This document shows positions 42,214 through 51,591 of a stretch of 64,000 nt of DNA, in pieces. The notes under the pieces are model-generated. The model was not told where the DNA came from. It worked only from the letters and a program-made list of their open reading frames with translations, and did not search any database. This stretch comes from Gaiellasilicea sp963791905 (GTDB lineage Bacteria; Actinomycetota; Thermoleophilia; Gaiellales; Gaiellaceae). Location of the stretch: assembly GCA_963791905.1 (NCBI GenBank), contig CAWBTX010000005.1, positions 62,001 through 126,000 of the forward strand, read 5' to 3'. The number at the start of each line of letters is the position of its first letter. Positions within the stretch are counted from its first letter, which is position 1. The translations under genes were made by a program, and so were the position numbers.

Positions 42214-43084
42214 GTGGGCGCTGTGACGATCGGCCTGGTCGGCGCCGGCGCGATGGGGAGCGCCGTCGGCGCCGCGTACGCGGCCGGCGGCGCGCGGGCG
42301 GTTACGACGCTGGCGGGGCGCAGCGAGCGGACGCGCCGGCTCGCGACCGGCGCGGGGCTGGAGCTCCTGTCGGACCTGGACGAGCTCGTGAGCGCGGCGG
42401 CGTTTCTGCTCTCGATCGTGCCGCCCGAGCGCGCGCCGGAGGTCGCGGCTGACATCGCCGACGCGGCTCGCCGCACCGGTTCGTCGCCGCTCGTCGCCGA
42501 CCTCAACGCGACCTCGCCCGCCACGATGCGGGAAGTCGCCGTGCAGCTCGCAGAGAGCGGGCTCGACGTGGTCGACGGCTCGATCTCGGGCGGGCCGCCC
42601 CGGGCGGACACTTCGACACGCGTCTACCTCTCTGGGCCGCGGGCTGCAGAGCTCGCCGCCGTGCCGGCGCCCGGTGTCGATGCGCGTGTTGTGGGCGAGA
42701 CCATCGGAACGGCGTCCGCGATCAAGATGTGCACGGCGTCCGTCTACAAGGGCTCCGCCGGTCTGCTCGCACACGCGCTCCTCGCCGCCGACGCGAACGG
42801 TGTTCTCGAGTTCGTGCTCGACGACCTGCGCCAGGGCGTCCCGCACCTGGTCGAGCGGGCGCCGCGCTCACTCGCGAGCGCCGCCACGAAGGCCGAGCGT
42901 TACGTGGGGGAGATGCGCGAGATCGCCGAGACGCAGGCGGCGGCCGGGCTGCCGCGCGAGCTGTTCGACGGCTATCGCGGCGCTCTACGCGGCGCTCGCC
43001 CGGTCGGAGCTCGCCCGGGAGGATCCGGAGTCGCTCGACGCGGCGTTGGGCCTCGAGGAGGTGCTCGCGCGGCTCAGCCGCTAG
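42214..43084 (+). CDS. NAD(P)-binding dehydrogenase with DUF1932-type C-terminal domain (frame break near 42973)
   Basis: N-terminal Rossmann domain GLVGAGAMGSAVGAAYAAGG, VADLNATSP, VDGSISGGPP and KMCTASVYKGSAGLL match the 6-phosphogluconate dehydrogenase-like/DUF1932 family. After DGY the reading changes by one extra base (T 42973) and continues AALYAALARSELAREDPESLDAALGLEEVLARLSR, ending at 43084. With that correction the protein has about 290 residues. TATCGT (42202-42207) lies 6 bases before GTG 42214. Substrate unknown. Confidence 0.82.
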
Positions 43085-43430
43085 GGGCCGTCATGTCGGC
43101 AGAGCTCGTGACCGGCAGATCGAAGATCGTGACCTCGTAGCTCTCGAGCGCCCGCCGCGTTGCGCCTGAAGCCTCGGCAGCGGCGGCACTGAGGCGGTCG
43201 CCCGCCTGGGAGCTGCGCTCGAAGGCCTCCTCGTCCGCCCACAGCGTGAGCACGAGCGACTGTCCGTTCTCCCGGTCGACGAGACCGATCAGGCCGCGGT
43301 ACCCCGTGCTCTCGCGTGCCCACGGGAGCAGCTGCTCCGTCACGATCGCGCGACCTTCCTCGTACTGCTCCGGCGTCGTCTCGAGCCTGTGGATCCTCGC
43401 GTACGTGGCGACCTCCCTCTGTCGATCCAC
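43074..43430 (-). CDS. Antibiotic biosynthesis monooxygenase-like (ABM/dimeric ferredoxin-like) protein
   Basis: 118 residues from GTG 43430. One alpha-beta barrel unit: VATYARIHRLETTPEQYEEGRAIVTEQLLPWARESTGYRGLIGLVDRENGQSLVLTLWADEEAFERS. The family includes haem-degrading and quinol monooxygenases and many proteins with no known role. It overlaps the dehydrogenase gene end by 11 bases tail to tail and is divergent from the thioredoxin gene. Confidence 0.82.
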   Translation of the reverse strand: MDRQREVATYARIHRLETTPEQYEEGRAIVTEQLLPWARESTGYRGLIGLVDRENGQSLVLTLWADEEAFERSSQAGDRLSAAAAEASGATRRALESYEVTIFDLPVTSSADMTAPSG

Positions 43431-43454
43431 GTCGTGAGTATTCCACGGCGCGAC

Positions 43455-43460
43455 TACCCT
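43455..43460 (+). promoter_or_regulatory. -10 hexamer TACCCT before the thioredoxin-like gene
   Basis: The hexamer ends 7 bases before GTG 43468 and there is no ribosome binding site. Confidence 0.5.
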
Positions 43461-43467
43461 TGGGACC

Positions 43468-44033
43468 GTGGAAGTGACGGACGCGACGTTCGAGGAGGCC
43501 GTCGTCAGGCGCTCGGCGGAGGTGCCTGTCGTCGTCGACTTCTGGGCGGAGTGGTGCGGCCCCTGCCACGCCCTCACGCCCGTGCTCGAGGCGGCCGTCG
43601 AGGACCGCGCCGGCGCCGTCGAGCTGGCGAAGCTCGACGTCGACGCGAACCCTGACCTCTCCGAGCGGTTCGGCGTCGCGCGGCATCCCCGCCGTCAAGG
43701 CGTTCCGCGACGGCCGGGTGGTCGCGGAGTTCACCGGCGCTCGGCCGCGTGCCCTCGTCGACGACTTCCTCGACGAGCTCCTGGCTCCGCCTCGCGCCGA
43801 CGTCCTGCTCGAGGAGCTACGCGCCTCCGGCGAGCTGCCGGAGGTCGTCGCAGCGGTCGACGCCGGCGACCTCGACGCCGCGCTCGAATGGATCGTCTCC
43901 GCCGTCCCCGCTGCCTCAGCGCAGGAGCGCGAGCGCCTGCGCGAGGTCGCCGTCGCGCTCTTCGAGCGCCTGGGGCCGGAGTCGGAGACCGCCGCGGGCT
44001 ACCGGCGCCGCCTCGCCGCCGCCCTCGTACTGA
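43468..44033 (+). CDS. Thioredoxin-fold chaperone (CnoX/YbbN-like) with frame breaks
   Basis: From GTG 43468: thioredoxin fold with VVVDFWAEWCGPCHALTPVLE (CGPC active site), then one extra base (G 43678) within FGVRGIPAVKAF, then a C-terminal helical part (LLEELRASGELPEVVAAVDAGDLDAALEWIVSA) typical of CnoX/YbbN co-chaperones. A second extra base (G 44027) would restore the usual ending LAAALY at stop 44033. Both breaks equal one inserted base. Intact, it would be about 187 residues. Confidence 0.8.
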
Positions 44034-44117
44034 GGGCCAGCCCCTCTCACGGCACGTTCCTTCGCGGACGACCGACCGCGGGTAGCACTGCACAGCTTCA
44101 GGGATCTTCGCGCGGAA

Positions 44118-44167
44118 GGACTCCGCGAGAGCGGAGTCCGTAGTCGGAGCCGCAAAGCGGCTCCGAC
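44118..44167. terminator. Twin perfect hairpins between thioredoxin and tRNA-His genes
   Basis: GGACTCCGC-GAGA-GCGGAGTCC (44118-44139) and GTCGGAGCCGC-AAA-GCGGCTCCGAC (44143-44167) are separated by 3 bases. They lie between convergent transcripts, 18 bases past the tRNA-His 3' end, and have no U-tract. Terminator function is inferred from position and stem strength. Confidence 0.6.
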
Positions 44168-44185
44168 CCGCTGCAAAACAAACCA

Positions 44186-44259
44186 GGTGGCGGACGGGAC
44201 TCGAACCCGCGACCACCGGGACCACAACCCGGGGCTCTACCAACTGAGCTACCGCCACC
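44186..44259 (-). tRNA. tRNA-His (anticodon GTG)
   Basis: A 74-base cloverleaf that includes the extra G(-1) opposite C73. Anticodon stem CCGGG/CCCGG with loop TTGTGGT; T arm GTTCGAGTC. CCA is not encoded. TACACT (minus strand, 44270-44275) is 10 bases before the 5' end. Confidence 0.95.
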
Positions 44260-44352
44260 GCGCGGGGACAGTGTATCCGCGGGTTTGAACCGGTTAGCGC
44301 TCGCGCCGTAGGGCAAAGGTGTAGTCGCATACGTAAACGTGGGAGGGGACCG

Positions 44353-45261
44353 ATGAAGTACGCAAAGCTCGTTCTCGTACTGCTGGCCTTGGTCGCCGCG
44401 GTGGGCGGCGCGCAGGCCGGCGCGCAGGAATCCGGCCCGGATCTGATCCGCCTGCCGGACGGCTTCCGGCCCGAGGGGATCGCGATCTCGGGGAACACGT
44501 TCTACGTCGGCTCGATCCCGACCGGCGCGATCTACCGCGGCGATCTCCGCACCGGCGAAGGCGCCGTGCTGTTCGCGGGTGGGGCCGGCCGCGCCTCGAT
44601 CGGCGTCGCCACGACCCGGCTCGAATCCGTTCGACCCCGGCCGGCTCGTCGTCGCCGGCGGCCCGACCGGCAAGGGGTTCGTCTACTCCGCGCGGGACGG
44701 GCGGCCGCTGGCGACGTACGACCTGACGACGCCGCCGACGTTCGTCAATGACGTTGTCGTGACGGACGAAGCGGCGTGGTTCACCGACTCGAACAACAAG
44801 CGGTTGTATCGGGTCGGGTTCGGAGTCCGGCGAGGGCCAGGCCACGGTGACAACGGTGCCCCTGACGGGCGACATCGCCAACTCCAACGGCATCGACGCG
44901 ACGCCGGACGGAAAGACGCTCATCCTGGTGCAGAGCAACCCGGGCAGGTTGTTCACCTCGGACACGAACGGTGTGACGCGAGAGATCGATCTCGGCGGCG
45001 GTAACGTGCTCAACGGCGATGGGATCCTGCTGGAGGGCCGGACGCTCTACGTCGTCCAGAACCGCCTCAACCAGATCGCCGTCGATCGCGCTCTCGGAGG
45101 ACCTGCGGTCGGGTCGCATCACCGACATCATCACCGACCCGGACTTCGACGTGCCGTCGACGATCGACGACAAGGGCGATCATCTCTACGCCGTCAACGC
45201 GCGCTTCGGGACGCCGTCCCCGGACACGGCGCGGTACGACGTGGTGAAAGTGCCGAAGTAG
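44353..45261 (+). CDS. Exported SMP-30/gluconolactonase-like beta-propeller (three frame breaks)
   Basis: ATG 44353 follows GGGAGGGG. A signal peptide (KLVLVLLALVAAVGGAQAGAQ) precedes repeats typical of six-bladed propellers: PDGFRPEGIAISGNTFYVGSI, GRLVVAGGPTGKGFVYSARDG, NDVVVTDEAAWFTDSNNKRLYRV, DIANSNGIDATPDGKTLILVQSNPGRLF, GDGILLEGRTLYVVQNRLNQIAV, TDPDFDVPSTIDDKGDHLYAVNARFG. The three joins (near 44617, 44820 and 45084) each need one base removed. Corrected length is about 300 residues. Function unknown; family members are lactonases or strictosidine-synthase-like enzymes. Confidence 0.78.
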
Positions 45262-45316
45262 CGGGCGAGCAGGAGGGGCCGGGCGAGGCCTCGGGCATAC
45301 TGATTCTCGCTCGCTC

Positions 45317-45388
45317 GGCCCCGTAGCTCAGCGGATAGAGCGGCAGACTTCGAATCTGCGCGCGGTGGTTCGACTCCACCCGGGGCCA
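45317..45388 (+). tRNA. tRNA-Arg (anticodon TCG)
   Basis: A 72-base cloverleaf: acceptor GGCCCCG/CGGGGCC, anticodon stem GCAGA/TCTGC with loop CTTCGAA, T arm GTTCGACTC. CCA is not encoded. GATTCT at 45302-45307 is the likely -10 element. Confidence 0.95.
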
Positions 45389-45473
45389 CTCCGGCCGCAC
45401 GAGCTAACTGCCGCCGCTACAGCGGAGCGGCAGCAAGCCGCTCTAGGCCGCGACGAGGCGCGTGGCGCCGTAG

Positions 45474-45977
45474 TCAGGACCCGTGTGACGAGAGCCGCGA
45501 CCACCGGACGGTCGTGCCGCTCCGAGGCGCGTGGATGAACTTCCCGCTGCCGGCGTAGATCCCGACGTGGCCGAGACCGGAGAAGAAGACGAGGTCGCCG
45601 GGCCGCAGCGACCATCGCGGGACGCGGCGACCGTGGCCGTACTGCCCGGCCGCGTAGTGCGGAAGGTTGATCCCGACCCTGCCGTACACGTACCGGACGA
45701 GCCCAGAGCAGTCGAAGCCGGCCCGCGGCGAGGCGCCGCCCCAGCGGTACGGGATGCCGGTGAGGTGGTTCGCGATCTGAACGGCGCGCAGGCCGGGGCT
45801 CACCCGCTTCTCGACGTTCCTCTTGGCGGCGTGCTTGCGTGCCGGCTTGTGCGGGCGCTGCGGGTCGGCAGCCGCACTTCCCGGCGCGGGGAGCACCGCG
45901 CTCGCGAGCATGAGCACGAGCGTTGCGAGGGCGACGACGATGGCGTGCGTTATGGCGCGGGGTGCGCGTCGGGACAT
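45474..45977 (-). CDS. Secreted NlpC/P60 peptidoglycan endopeptidase
   Basis: 167 residues from ATG 45977. A signal peptide (HAIVVALATLVLMLASAVLPAPGSAAA) and a short basic linker precede an NlpC/P60 domain: GIPYRWGGASPRAGFDCSGLVRYVYG (catalytic Cys), PHYAAGQYGHGRRV, GDLVFFSGLGHVGIYAGSG (catalytic His). It should cleave peptide stems in the cell wall. A GGAGG and an AAGG lie just before the start. An AT-rich stretch upstream (46101-46120) is a likely promoter; I looked for a c-di-AMP riboswitch there and did not find its conserved core. Confidence 0.92.
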   Translation of the reverse strand: MSRRAPRAITHAIVVALATLVLMLASAVLPAPGSAAADPQRPHKPARKHAAKRNVEKRVSPGLRAVQIANHLTGIPYRWGGASPRAGFDCSGLVRYVYGRVGINLPHYAAGQYGHGRRVPRWSLRPGDLVFFSGLGHVGIYAGSGKFIHAPRSGTTVRWSRLSSHGS

Positions 45978-46202
45978 CCTTGAGTACCTCCAGACGGCGC
46001 TGCTCACCGGGGTGTAGAGACGGGACCACCCGGCGGGGCGCCTGATTTGCTTCCGCGACCATCATCGCCACGACACGCCCTTTCCGCCTGACCCGAAAGG
46101 GGCAAAAACAATCAGGAAACTGTGATCGCCTGCGTCCCGGTCCTCAGGCTCGTGGACGCGGCCGATCATCACCCCGCCGGGCCGCTCTATCCTCCTTCCC
46201 AC

Positions 46203-46286
46203 GCGGGCGTGGCGGAACTGGCAGACGCGCCGGGTTTAGGTCCCGGTGGACTTCGGTCCTTGGAGGTTCGACTCCTCTCGCCCGCA
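46203..46286 (+). tRNA. tRNA-Leu (anticodon TAG)
   Basis: An 84-base gene with a long variable arm. Acceptor GCGGGCG/CGCCCGC, anticodon stem CCGGG/CCCGG with loop TTTAGGT, T arm GTTCGACTC. TATCCT (46188-46193) is 9 bases before the 5' end. Its 3' half is overlapped antisense by the end of the histidine phosphatase gene. Confidence 0.95.
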
Positions 46287-46859
46287 TAGCTCTCGGATCC
46301 GTCGCACGGCCCGCGAGAAACCCTCGTCGTCGAAGAGGTGGGGGACGCAGTTGCCGATCTCGTGCACCGGCCCGTCGAGCTCGTCGGAGCCCGCGGTCGC
46401 GTTGAGCGCGTAGCGGACCGGGATCTCGTGGCAGACGACGAGGATGCGCTGCTCCTCGCGCTCGCGTAGCCGCTCGAAGCCGCGGGCGTAGCGGAGCGCA
46501 GCGGCGTCGAGGCTCTCGCCACCGGGAAACGGGTCGGAACGGCGGTGCTTCGACTTCCAGGCGCGGTAGTCGTCGATCGTCTGTCCCTCGAGCTCGCCGA
46601 CGTCGATGTCGTCGAGGAGGCCCTCCACCTCGAAGGGGACGTGCCTTCCCTCGAGCGCGATCTCGGCCGTCTCGCGCGTGCGGCCAAAGCGCGTGTGGAC
46701 ACAGAGGTCGAGCTCGATCCCGGCCACCTGGTAGCCAAGCCCTCGTGCTTCGCGCCGACCCTGCTCGGTGAGGGCGACGGCGACCGCGGGATCACCGTTG
46801 ACGCGGTGCACGAGGTTCAGCTCGGACTGGCCGTGGCGCACGAGGACGAAGAGCCGCAT
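46236..46859 (-). CDS. Histidine phosphatase family protein
   Basis: 207 residues. The RHG motif is LFVLVRHGQSELN; other family residues are in HTRFGRTRETAEIALEG and VCHEIPVRYALNA (second His). Members dephosphorylate small metabolites or act as phosphoglycerate mutases. The last ~20 residues (RELCGREESNLQG...) are read from the antisense of tRNA-Leu and the stop lies inside the tRNA gene, an overlap of 51 bases, so the natural 3' end has probably been replaced or is tolerated. Confidence 0.9.
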   Translation of the reverse strand: MRLFVLVRHGQSELNLVHRVNGDPAVAVALTEQGRREARGLGYQVAGIELDLCVHTRFGRTRETAEIALEGRHVPFEVEGLLDDIDVGELEGQTIDDYRAWKSKHRRSDPFPGGESLDAAALRYARGFERLREREEQRILVVCHEIPVRYALNATAGSDELDGPVHEIGNCVPHLFDDEGFSRAVRRIRELCGREESNLQGPKSTGT

Positions 46860-46918
46860 CGGCGAAGCCTATGTCCGGCGTGCGACCCGGCTCAGACGCG
46901 CTCTGCTTGAATGGTCGC

Positions 46919-48259
46919 GTGGAGACCCGTGTCGAAGAGCTGGACGGGGACACCGTCCGCCTCACGGTCGGAGTCCCTGCGCACGACGTGCACCATGCCG
47001 TCGAGCACGCCACCTCCGATCTCGCGTCGTCGGTCAAGATCCCCGGCTTCCGGCCTGGGAAGGTGCCGACACCGGTGCTCTACCAGCGGCTCGGCAAGGA
47101 GCGGATCTACACCGAGGCCGTCGACAGCCATATCTCCGGCTGGTTCTGGAACGCGGCTGCACAGGCCAGGATCCGGCCGATCGCGCAGCCGCAGTTCGAC
47201 TTCGAGCTGCCGACGAAGGACGACGAGGACTGGCAGTTCCGAGCGACGGTCCCAGTCCAGCCGAAGGTCGAGGTGGTCGACTGGGTTGGGCTCGAGGTGC
47301 CGCGGCCGGACGCCGACGTCCCGTCCGAGCTCGTCGACCAGGAGCTCGAGGCGCTGCGCGAATCCGTCGCCGAGCTCGTGCCTGCCGGCGACCGCCCGGT
47401 CCGAGACGGCGACACGGTCGTCGTCGACCTCGTCTCGCCGAACGGCGACACGCAGCGAGACACTGTCGTCGAGGTAGGCGCCGGCCGGCTCATCGACGAG
47501 ATCGAGACCGCGCTGACCGGCGCCTCGGCGGGGGACACCCGCCAGGCGACCTATGAGCTGGCAGACGAGTCGTCGGCCTCCGTCGAGATCGCGGTCAAGG
47601 AGATCAAGGAGAAGGTCCTGCCCGAGCTCGATGACGAGCTGGCGAAATCGGCGAGCGAGTTCGACACGCTGGCCGAGCTGCGGGCGGACATCGAACAGCG
47701 GATCCGCGAGCAGTTGGAGGCCGAGATCGACAGCGTCTTCCGCGCCAATGCCGTCGACACGCTCGCGCGGGAGTCGAAGGTGAACCCGGCCGGACCGCTT
47801 GTCGAGTCGCGCACGCGTGAGCTCCTGACGGGCTTCGTACGCTCGCTCGAGCGGCGGGGGATCTCGGCCGAGAACTACCTCCAGCTGACCGGCAGGACGC
47901 CGCAGGAGCTGACCGAGGCGATGGCGGCGGAAGCGGCGCAGTCCGTCGCGCGCGAGCTCGCGCTCGAGGCCGTCGCGGACAAGCTCGGCATCCAGGTCTC
48001 GGACGACGAGGTCAAGGAGCTCGTGCGCGAGCAGGCTGAGGCCGCGGGCGAGGACGCCGAAGCGGTGATCGAGCAACTCTGGCACTCTGGGCGCCACGAG
48101 GACCTGCGCGAGGACCTCCGGCTCCGGGCGGCACTCGACCGGCTGGCCGCGGACGTCACGCCGATCTCCGTCGAGGTCGCCGAGGCGCGCGAGGCGATCT
48201 GGACTCCGGACAAGGAAAAGTCCGAGCAAGAGAAAACGTTGTGGACCCCCGGTAGCTGA
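46919..48259 (+). CDS. tig: Trigger factor
   Basis: 446 residues from GTG 46919. The ribosome-binding N-domain carries the GFRPGKVPTPVL signature, the PPIase (FKBP) domain spans about 150-240 (RDGDTVVVDLVSPNG, GRLIDEIETAL), and the C-terminal helical chaperone arms follow. It folds nascent chains at the exit tunnel. It precedes clpP and clpX by 23 and 37 bases, the widely conserved tig-clpP-clpX order. A TTGAAT hexamer 6 bases before the GTG is a weak -10 match. Confidence 0.95.
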   Translation: METRVEELDGDTVRLTVGVPAHDVHHAVEHATSDLASSVKIPGFRPGKVPTPVLYQRLGKERIYTEAVDSHISGWFWNAAAQARIRPIAQPQFDFELPTKDDEDWQFRATVPVQPKVEVVDWVGLEVPRPDADVPSELVDQELEALRESVAELVPAGDRPVRDGDTVVVDLVSPNGDTQRDTVVEVGAGRLIDEIETALTGASAGDTRQATYELADESSASVEIAVKEIKEKVLPELDDELAKSASEFDTLAELRADIEQRIREQLEAEIDSVFRANAVDTLARESKVNPAGPLVESRTRELLTGFVRSLERRGISAENYLQLTGRTPQELTEAMAAEAAQSVARELALEAVADKLGIQVSDDEVKELVREQAEAAGEDAEAVIEQLWHSGRHEDLREDLRLRAALDRLAADVTPISVEVAEAREAIWTPDKEKSEQEKTLWTPGS

Positions 48260-48282
48260 GTCGTCGTGACCAAGGAGACTGA

Positions 48283-48867
48283 ATGAGCCCGCTTATTCCG
48301 ATGGTGATCGAGCAGACGTCGCGCGGCGAGCGCTCGTTCGACATCTACTCCCGCCTCCTCAACGAGCGGATCATCTTTCTCGGAACGCCCGTCGACGACC
48401 AGATCGCGAACCTGATCGTCGCGCAGCTCCTGCACCTCGAGTCGGAGGACCCCGACAAGGACGTGCAGATCTACATCAACTCGCCGGGCGGCTCGGTCTA
48501 CGCCGGTCTCGCGATCTACGACACGATGCAGTTCATCAAGCCGGACGTGCAGACGACGTGCGTCGGCATTGCGATGAGCATGGGCGCGCTGCTCCTCGCG
48601 GGCGGCGCGGCAGGGAAGCGATTCGCGCTGCCGAACGCAAAGATCCTGATCCACCAGGTGTCCGGCGGCTTCCAGGGACAGGCGACGGACATCGAGATCG
48701 CTGCGCGTGAAACCATCGCGCTGAAGCGGAGGCTCGAAGAGATCATCGCGCAGCACAGCGGCCAGGACATCGAGAAAGTGTCGAAGGACATGGAGCGCGA
48801 CTACTTCCTCACGGCCCAGGAATCGCAGGAGTACGGGATCATCGACCGCGTCATCGAGCACCGCTAG
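48283..48867 (+). CDS. clpP: ATP-dependent Clp protease proteolytic subunit
   Basis: 194 residues. Ser in GIAMSMGALLLAGG, His in ILIHQVSGGFQG and the downstream Asp region make the catalytic triad. The N-terminal loop MIP/VIEQTSRGERSFDIYSRLL is normal. AAGGAG lies 6 bases before ATG 48283. Only one clpP is seen here although many actinobacteria have two. Confidence 0.96.
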   Translation: MSPLIPMVIEQTSRGERSFDIYSRLLNERIIFLGTPVDDQIANLIVAQLLHLESEDPDKDVQIYINSPGGSVYAGLAIYDTMQFIKPDVQTTCVGIAMSMGALLLAGGAAGKRFALPNAKILIHQVSGGFQGQATDIEIAARETIALKRRLEEIIAQHSGQDIEKVSKDMERDYFLTAQESQEYGIIDRVIEHR

Positions 48868-48904
48868 CACTAGTCGAATCGACCAATCCGAGGTACAACG
48901 AGAC

Positions 48905-50182
<1,278 letters not shown>

Positions 50183-50191
50183 CAGTCCGAG

Positions 50192-50416
50192 CTAGGCGTT
50201 CCGGGGAGGGCGCCTGCCGACGACGGCCGCGTCGGGGCGACGCCAGAGGCCGATCGAGAGCTCGTAGCCGCTCGCTCTCTCACGCGCGTGCGGCCGGTAC
50301 GTGCCGTCGACCGCACGCCGAATGAGCTCCGCGAGGGAGAGACCGGTCCGGGCAGATTCGTCGCGCAAGAACGCGTGCTGGCGATCCGTGAGGGTGATCT
50401 GGGTCTTCCGGCTCAA
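50192..50416 (-). CDS. Ribbon-helix-helix (CopG/Arc) DNA-binding protein
   Basis: 74 residues. KTQITLTDRQHAFLRDESARTGLSLAELIRRAVDGTY is a complete RHH unit: strand, helix, turn, helix. The C-terminal 30 residues are basic. Starts with TTG 50416. The start codon lies at the edge of a perfect 30-base operator-like inverted repeat (50415-50444), which fits autoregulation. No toxin gene (MazF, ParE, VapC) is adjacent, so it may be a free-standing regulator. Confidence 0.8.
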   Translation of the reverse strand: MSRKTQITLTDRQHAFLRDESARTGLSLAELIRRAVDGTYRPHARERASGYELSIGLWRRPDAAVVGRRPPRNA

Positions 50417-50444
50417 GTGATGGCTGTATACACCTCCATCACTT
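50415..50444. promoter_or_regulatory. Operator-like inverted repeat of the RHH gene
   Basis: AAGTGATGG, a 12-base spacer (CTGTATACACCT) and CCATCACTT form a perfect 9-bp inverted repeat. The spacer holds GTATAC, itself a palindrome that looks like a -10 element. It overlaps the RHH start codon. Confidence 0.65.
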
Positions 50445-50521
50445 CGAGGATCGCAACGAAAGCGTGCCGAGTTCGCTCCAACTTTGTGGCCCCCGCACGG
50501 CCCACGAGACGGGCCAAGGCT

Positions 50522-50992
50522 TCAGGCAGGCTGACGGAGCACCGCGCGAGGCCCGGCGACCGCCTCCACATCGCGAGCCGCCAGCGGCTCGCCGCACTCC
50601 GGGCACGCGAGGTGCGGCGTCATGACGGCGCCGCAGCCCTTGTGCTGCAAGAGGATCATCTCCTCACCGCCGCCGTGCTTGCGGCCCCACTCCATCAACG
50701 AGACGAGGATCGGCCAGAGGTCGATGCCCATCTCAGTCAGCCTGTACTCGTAGCGGGACGGGCGCTCCTGGTAGAGCTGCCGGCTGAGGATCCCCGCGTC
50801 GACGAGCTTGCCGAGCCGATCGCTGAGGATGTTGCGGGCGATGCCGGTGTTGCGCTGAATCCGGTCGAAGCGGCGCTCGCGCAGGAACGCCTCGCGCAGG
50901 ATCAACATCGTGTGCTTGTCGCCGATGAAGTCGATCGCGCGGCCGACGCTGCACTTGTCCCGATCCCAACGCTCCAGACTCACGATCGACAT
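50522..50992 (-). CDS. HxlR-family transcriptional regulator
   Basis: 156 residues from ATG 50992 (the longer start at TTG 51007 would run into the palindrome). Winged helix with SVGRAIDFIGDKHTMLILREAFLRERRFDRIQRNTGIARNILSDRLGKLVDAGIL, plus a C-terminal CPECG knuckle. HxlR regulators usually control the divergent gene, here a thioesterase. An inverted repeat (50994-51008) lies right before the start. Confidence 0.93.
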   Translation of the reverse strand: MSIVSLERWDRDKCSVGRAIDFIGDKHTMLILREAFLRERRFDRIQRNTGIARNILSDRLGKLVDAGILSRQLYQERPSRYEYRLTEMGIDLWPILVSLMEWGRKHGGGEEMILLQHKGCGAVMTPHLACPECGEPLAARDVEAVAGPRAVLRQPA

Positions 50993-50993
50993 A

Positions 50994-51008
50994 GTTGCAT
51001 TTTGCAAC
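50994..51008. promoter_or_regulatory. Candidate HxlR operator
   Basis: GTTGCA-TTT-TGCAAC, a perfect 6-bp inverted repeat, sits between the regulator (minus) and the thioesterase (plus). GTGCAAC at 51033-51039 repeats a half site. Confidence 0.5.
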
Positions 51009-51056
51009 GCACTCGTCTAGAGTCGGTAGCGAAGTGCAACCGACTGGAGGCGCGCA

Positions 51057-51581
51057 ATGACCGCAAGCGCTGAACCCCGCTCCCGCACGATCACGTGGCA
51101 CGACCCCGCCGAGGCCGCCGCCAGCGCCCAGTCCCTGACCGGGCTCGAGTTCCTCCATCGACTGACCTCCGGGCTCATCCCGGTCCCGCCCGTCGCAGAG
51201 CTCCTTGGCCTGCGCGGCACGTACGTGCTGCCGGGTCGGGTGGTCTTCGAGTACGAGCCGCGCGAGGAGCAGTACGGCGCACTCGGCGCAGTCCACGGAG
51301 GCATCATCACCGCCGTGCTCGACATCGCCATGAGCTCGGCTGCCCAGACGATGCTCGACGCCGGCGTCGGCTTCGCCACCGTCGAGCACCGCTCGAGCTT
51401 CGTCCGGCCCGTCACGCTCGGTGTCGGCGTGCTGAGAGCAGAGGGAGTGGTGCTGCACTCCGGCTCCCGCATCGCCACCGCCGAGGCGAGGCTCGTCGAC
51501 AGCGGGGGCGTGCTCTATGCAACCGCGTCGTCGACGTCGCTCGTACTGATCCACGAGCACAAGAACCAGCTCGCTGCGTAG
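51057..51581 (+). CDS. PaaI-family hot-dog thioesterase 1
   Basis: 174 residues from ATG 51057, with GGAGG 6 bases upstream. Hot-dog signature GALGAVHGGIITAVLDIAMSSAA and FATVEHRSSFVRPVTLG, SRIATAEARLVDSGG. PaaI-like enzymes hydrolyse acyl- or phenylacetyl-CoA thioesters. It is followed after 10 bases by a second copy of the same family. Divergent from HxlR regulator. Confidence 0.92.
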   Translation: MTASAEPRSRTITWHDPAEAAASAQSLTGLEFLHRLTSGLIPVPPVAELLGLRGTYVLPGRVVFEYEPREEQYGALGAVHGGIITAVLDIAMSSAAQTMLDAGVGFATVEHRSSFVRPVTLGVGVLRAEGVVLHSGSRIATAEARLVDSGGVLYATASSTSLVLIHEHKNQLAA

Positions 51582-51591
51582 AGTCGAGGGC

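Noticed and set aside
42973..45085. Programmed +1 frameshifting as a shared mechanism
   Set aside because: The breaks occur in unrelated genes, in different sequence contexts, with no common slippery motif, and cluster in one short interval. Sequencing error is simpler.
45978..46202. c-di-AMP (ydaO) riboswitch before the NlpC/P60 gene
   Set aside because: Such switches often precede wall hydrolase genes in actinobacteria, but I could not find the conserved core segments in this 225-base gap.
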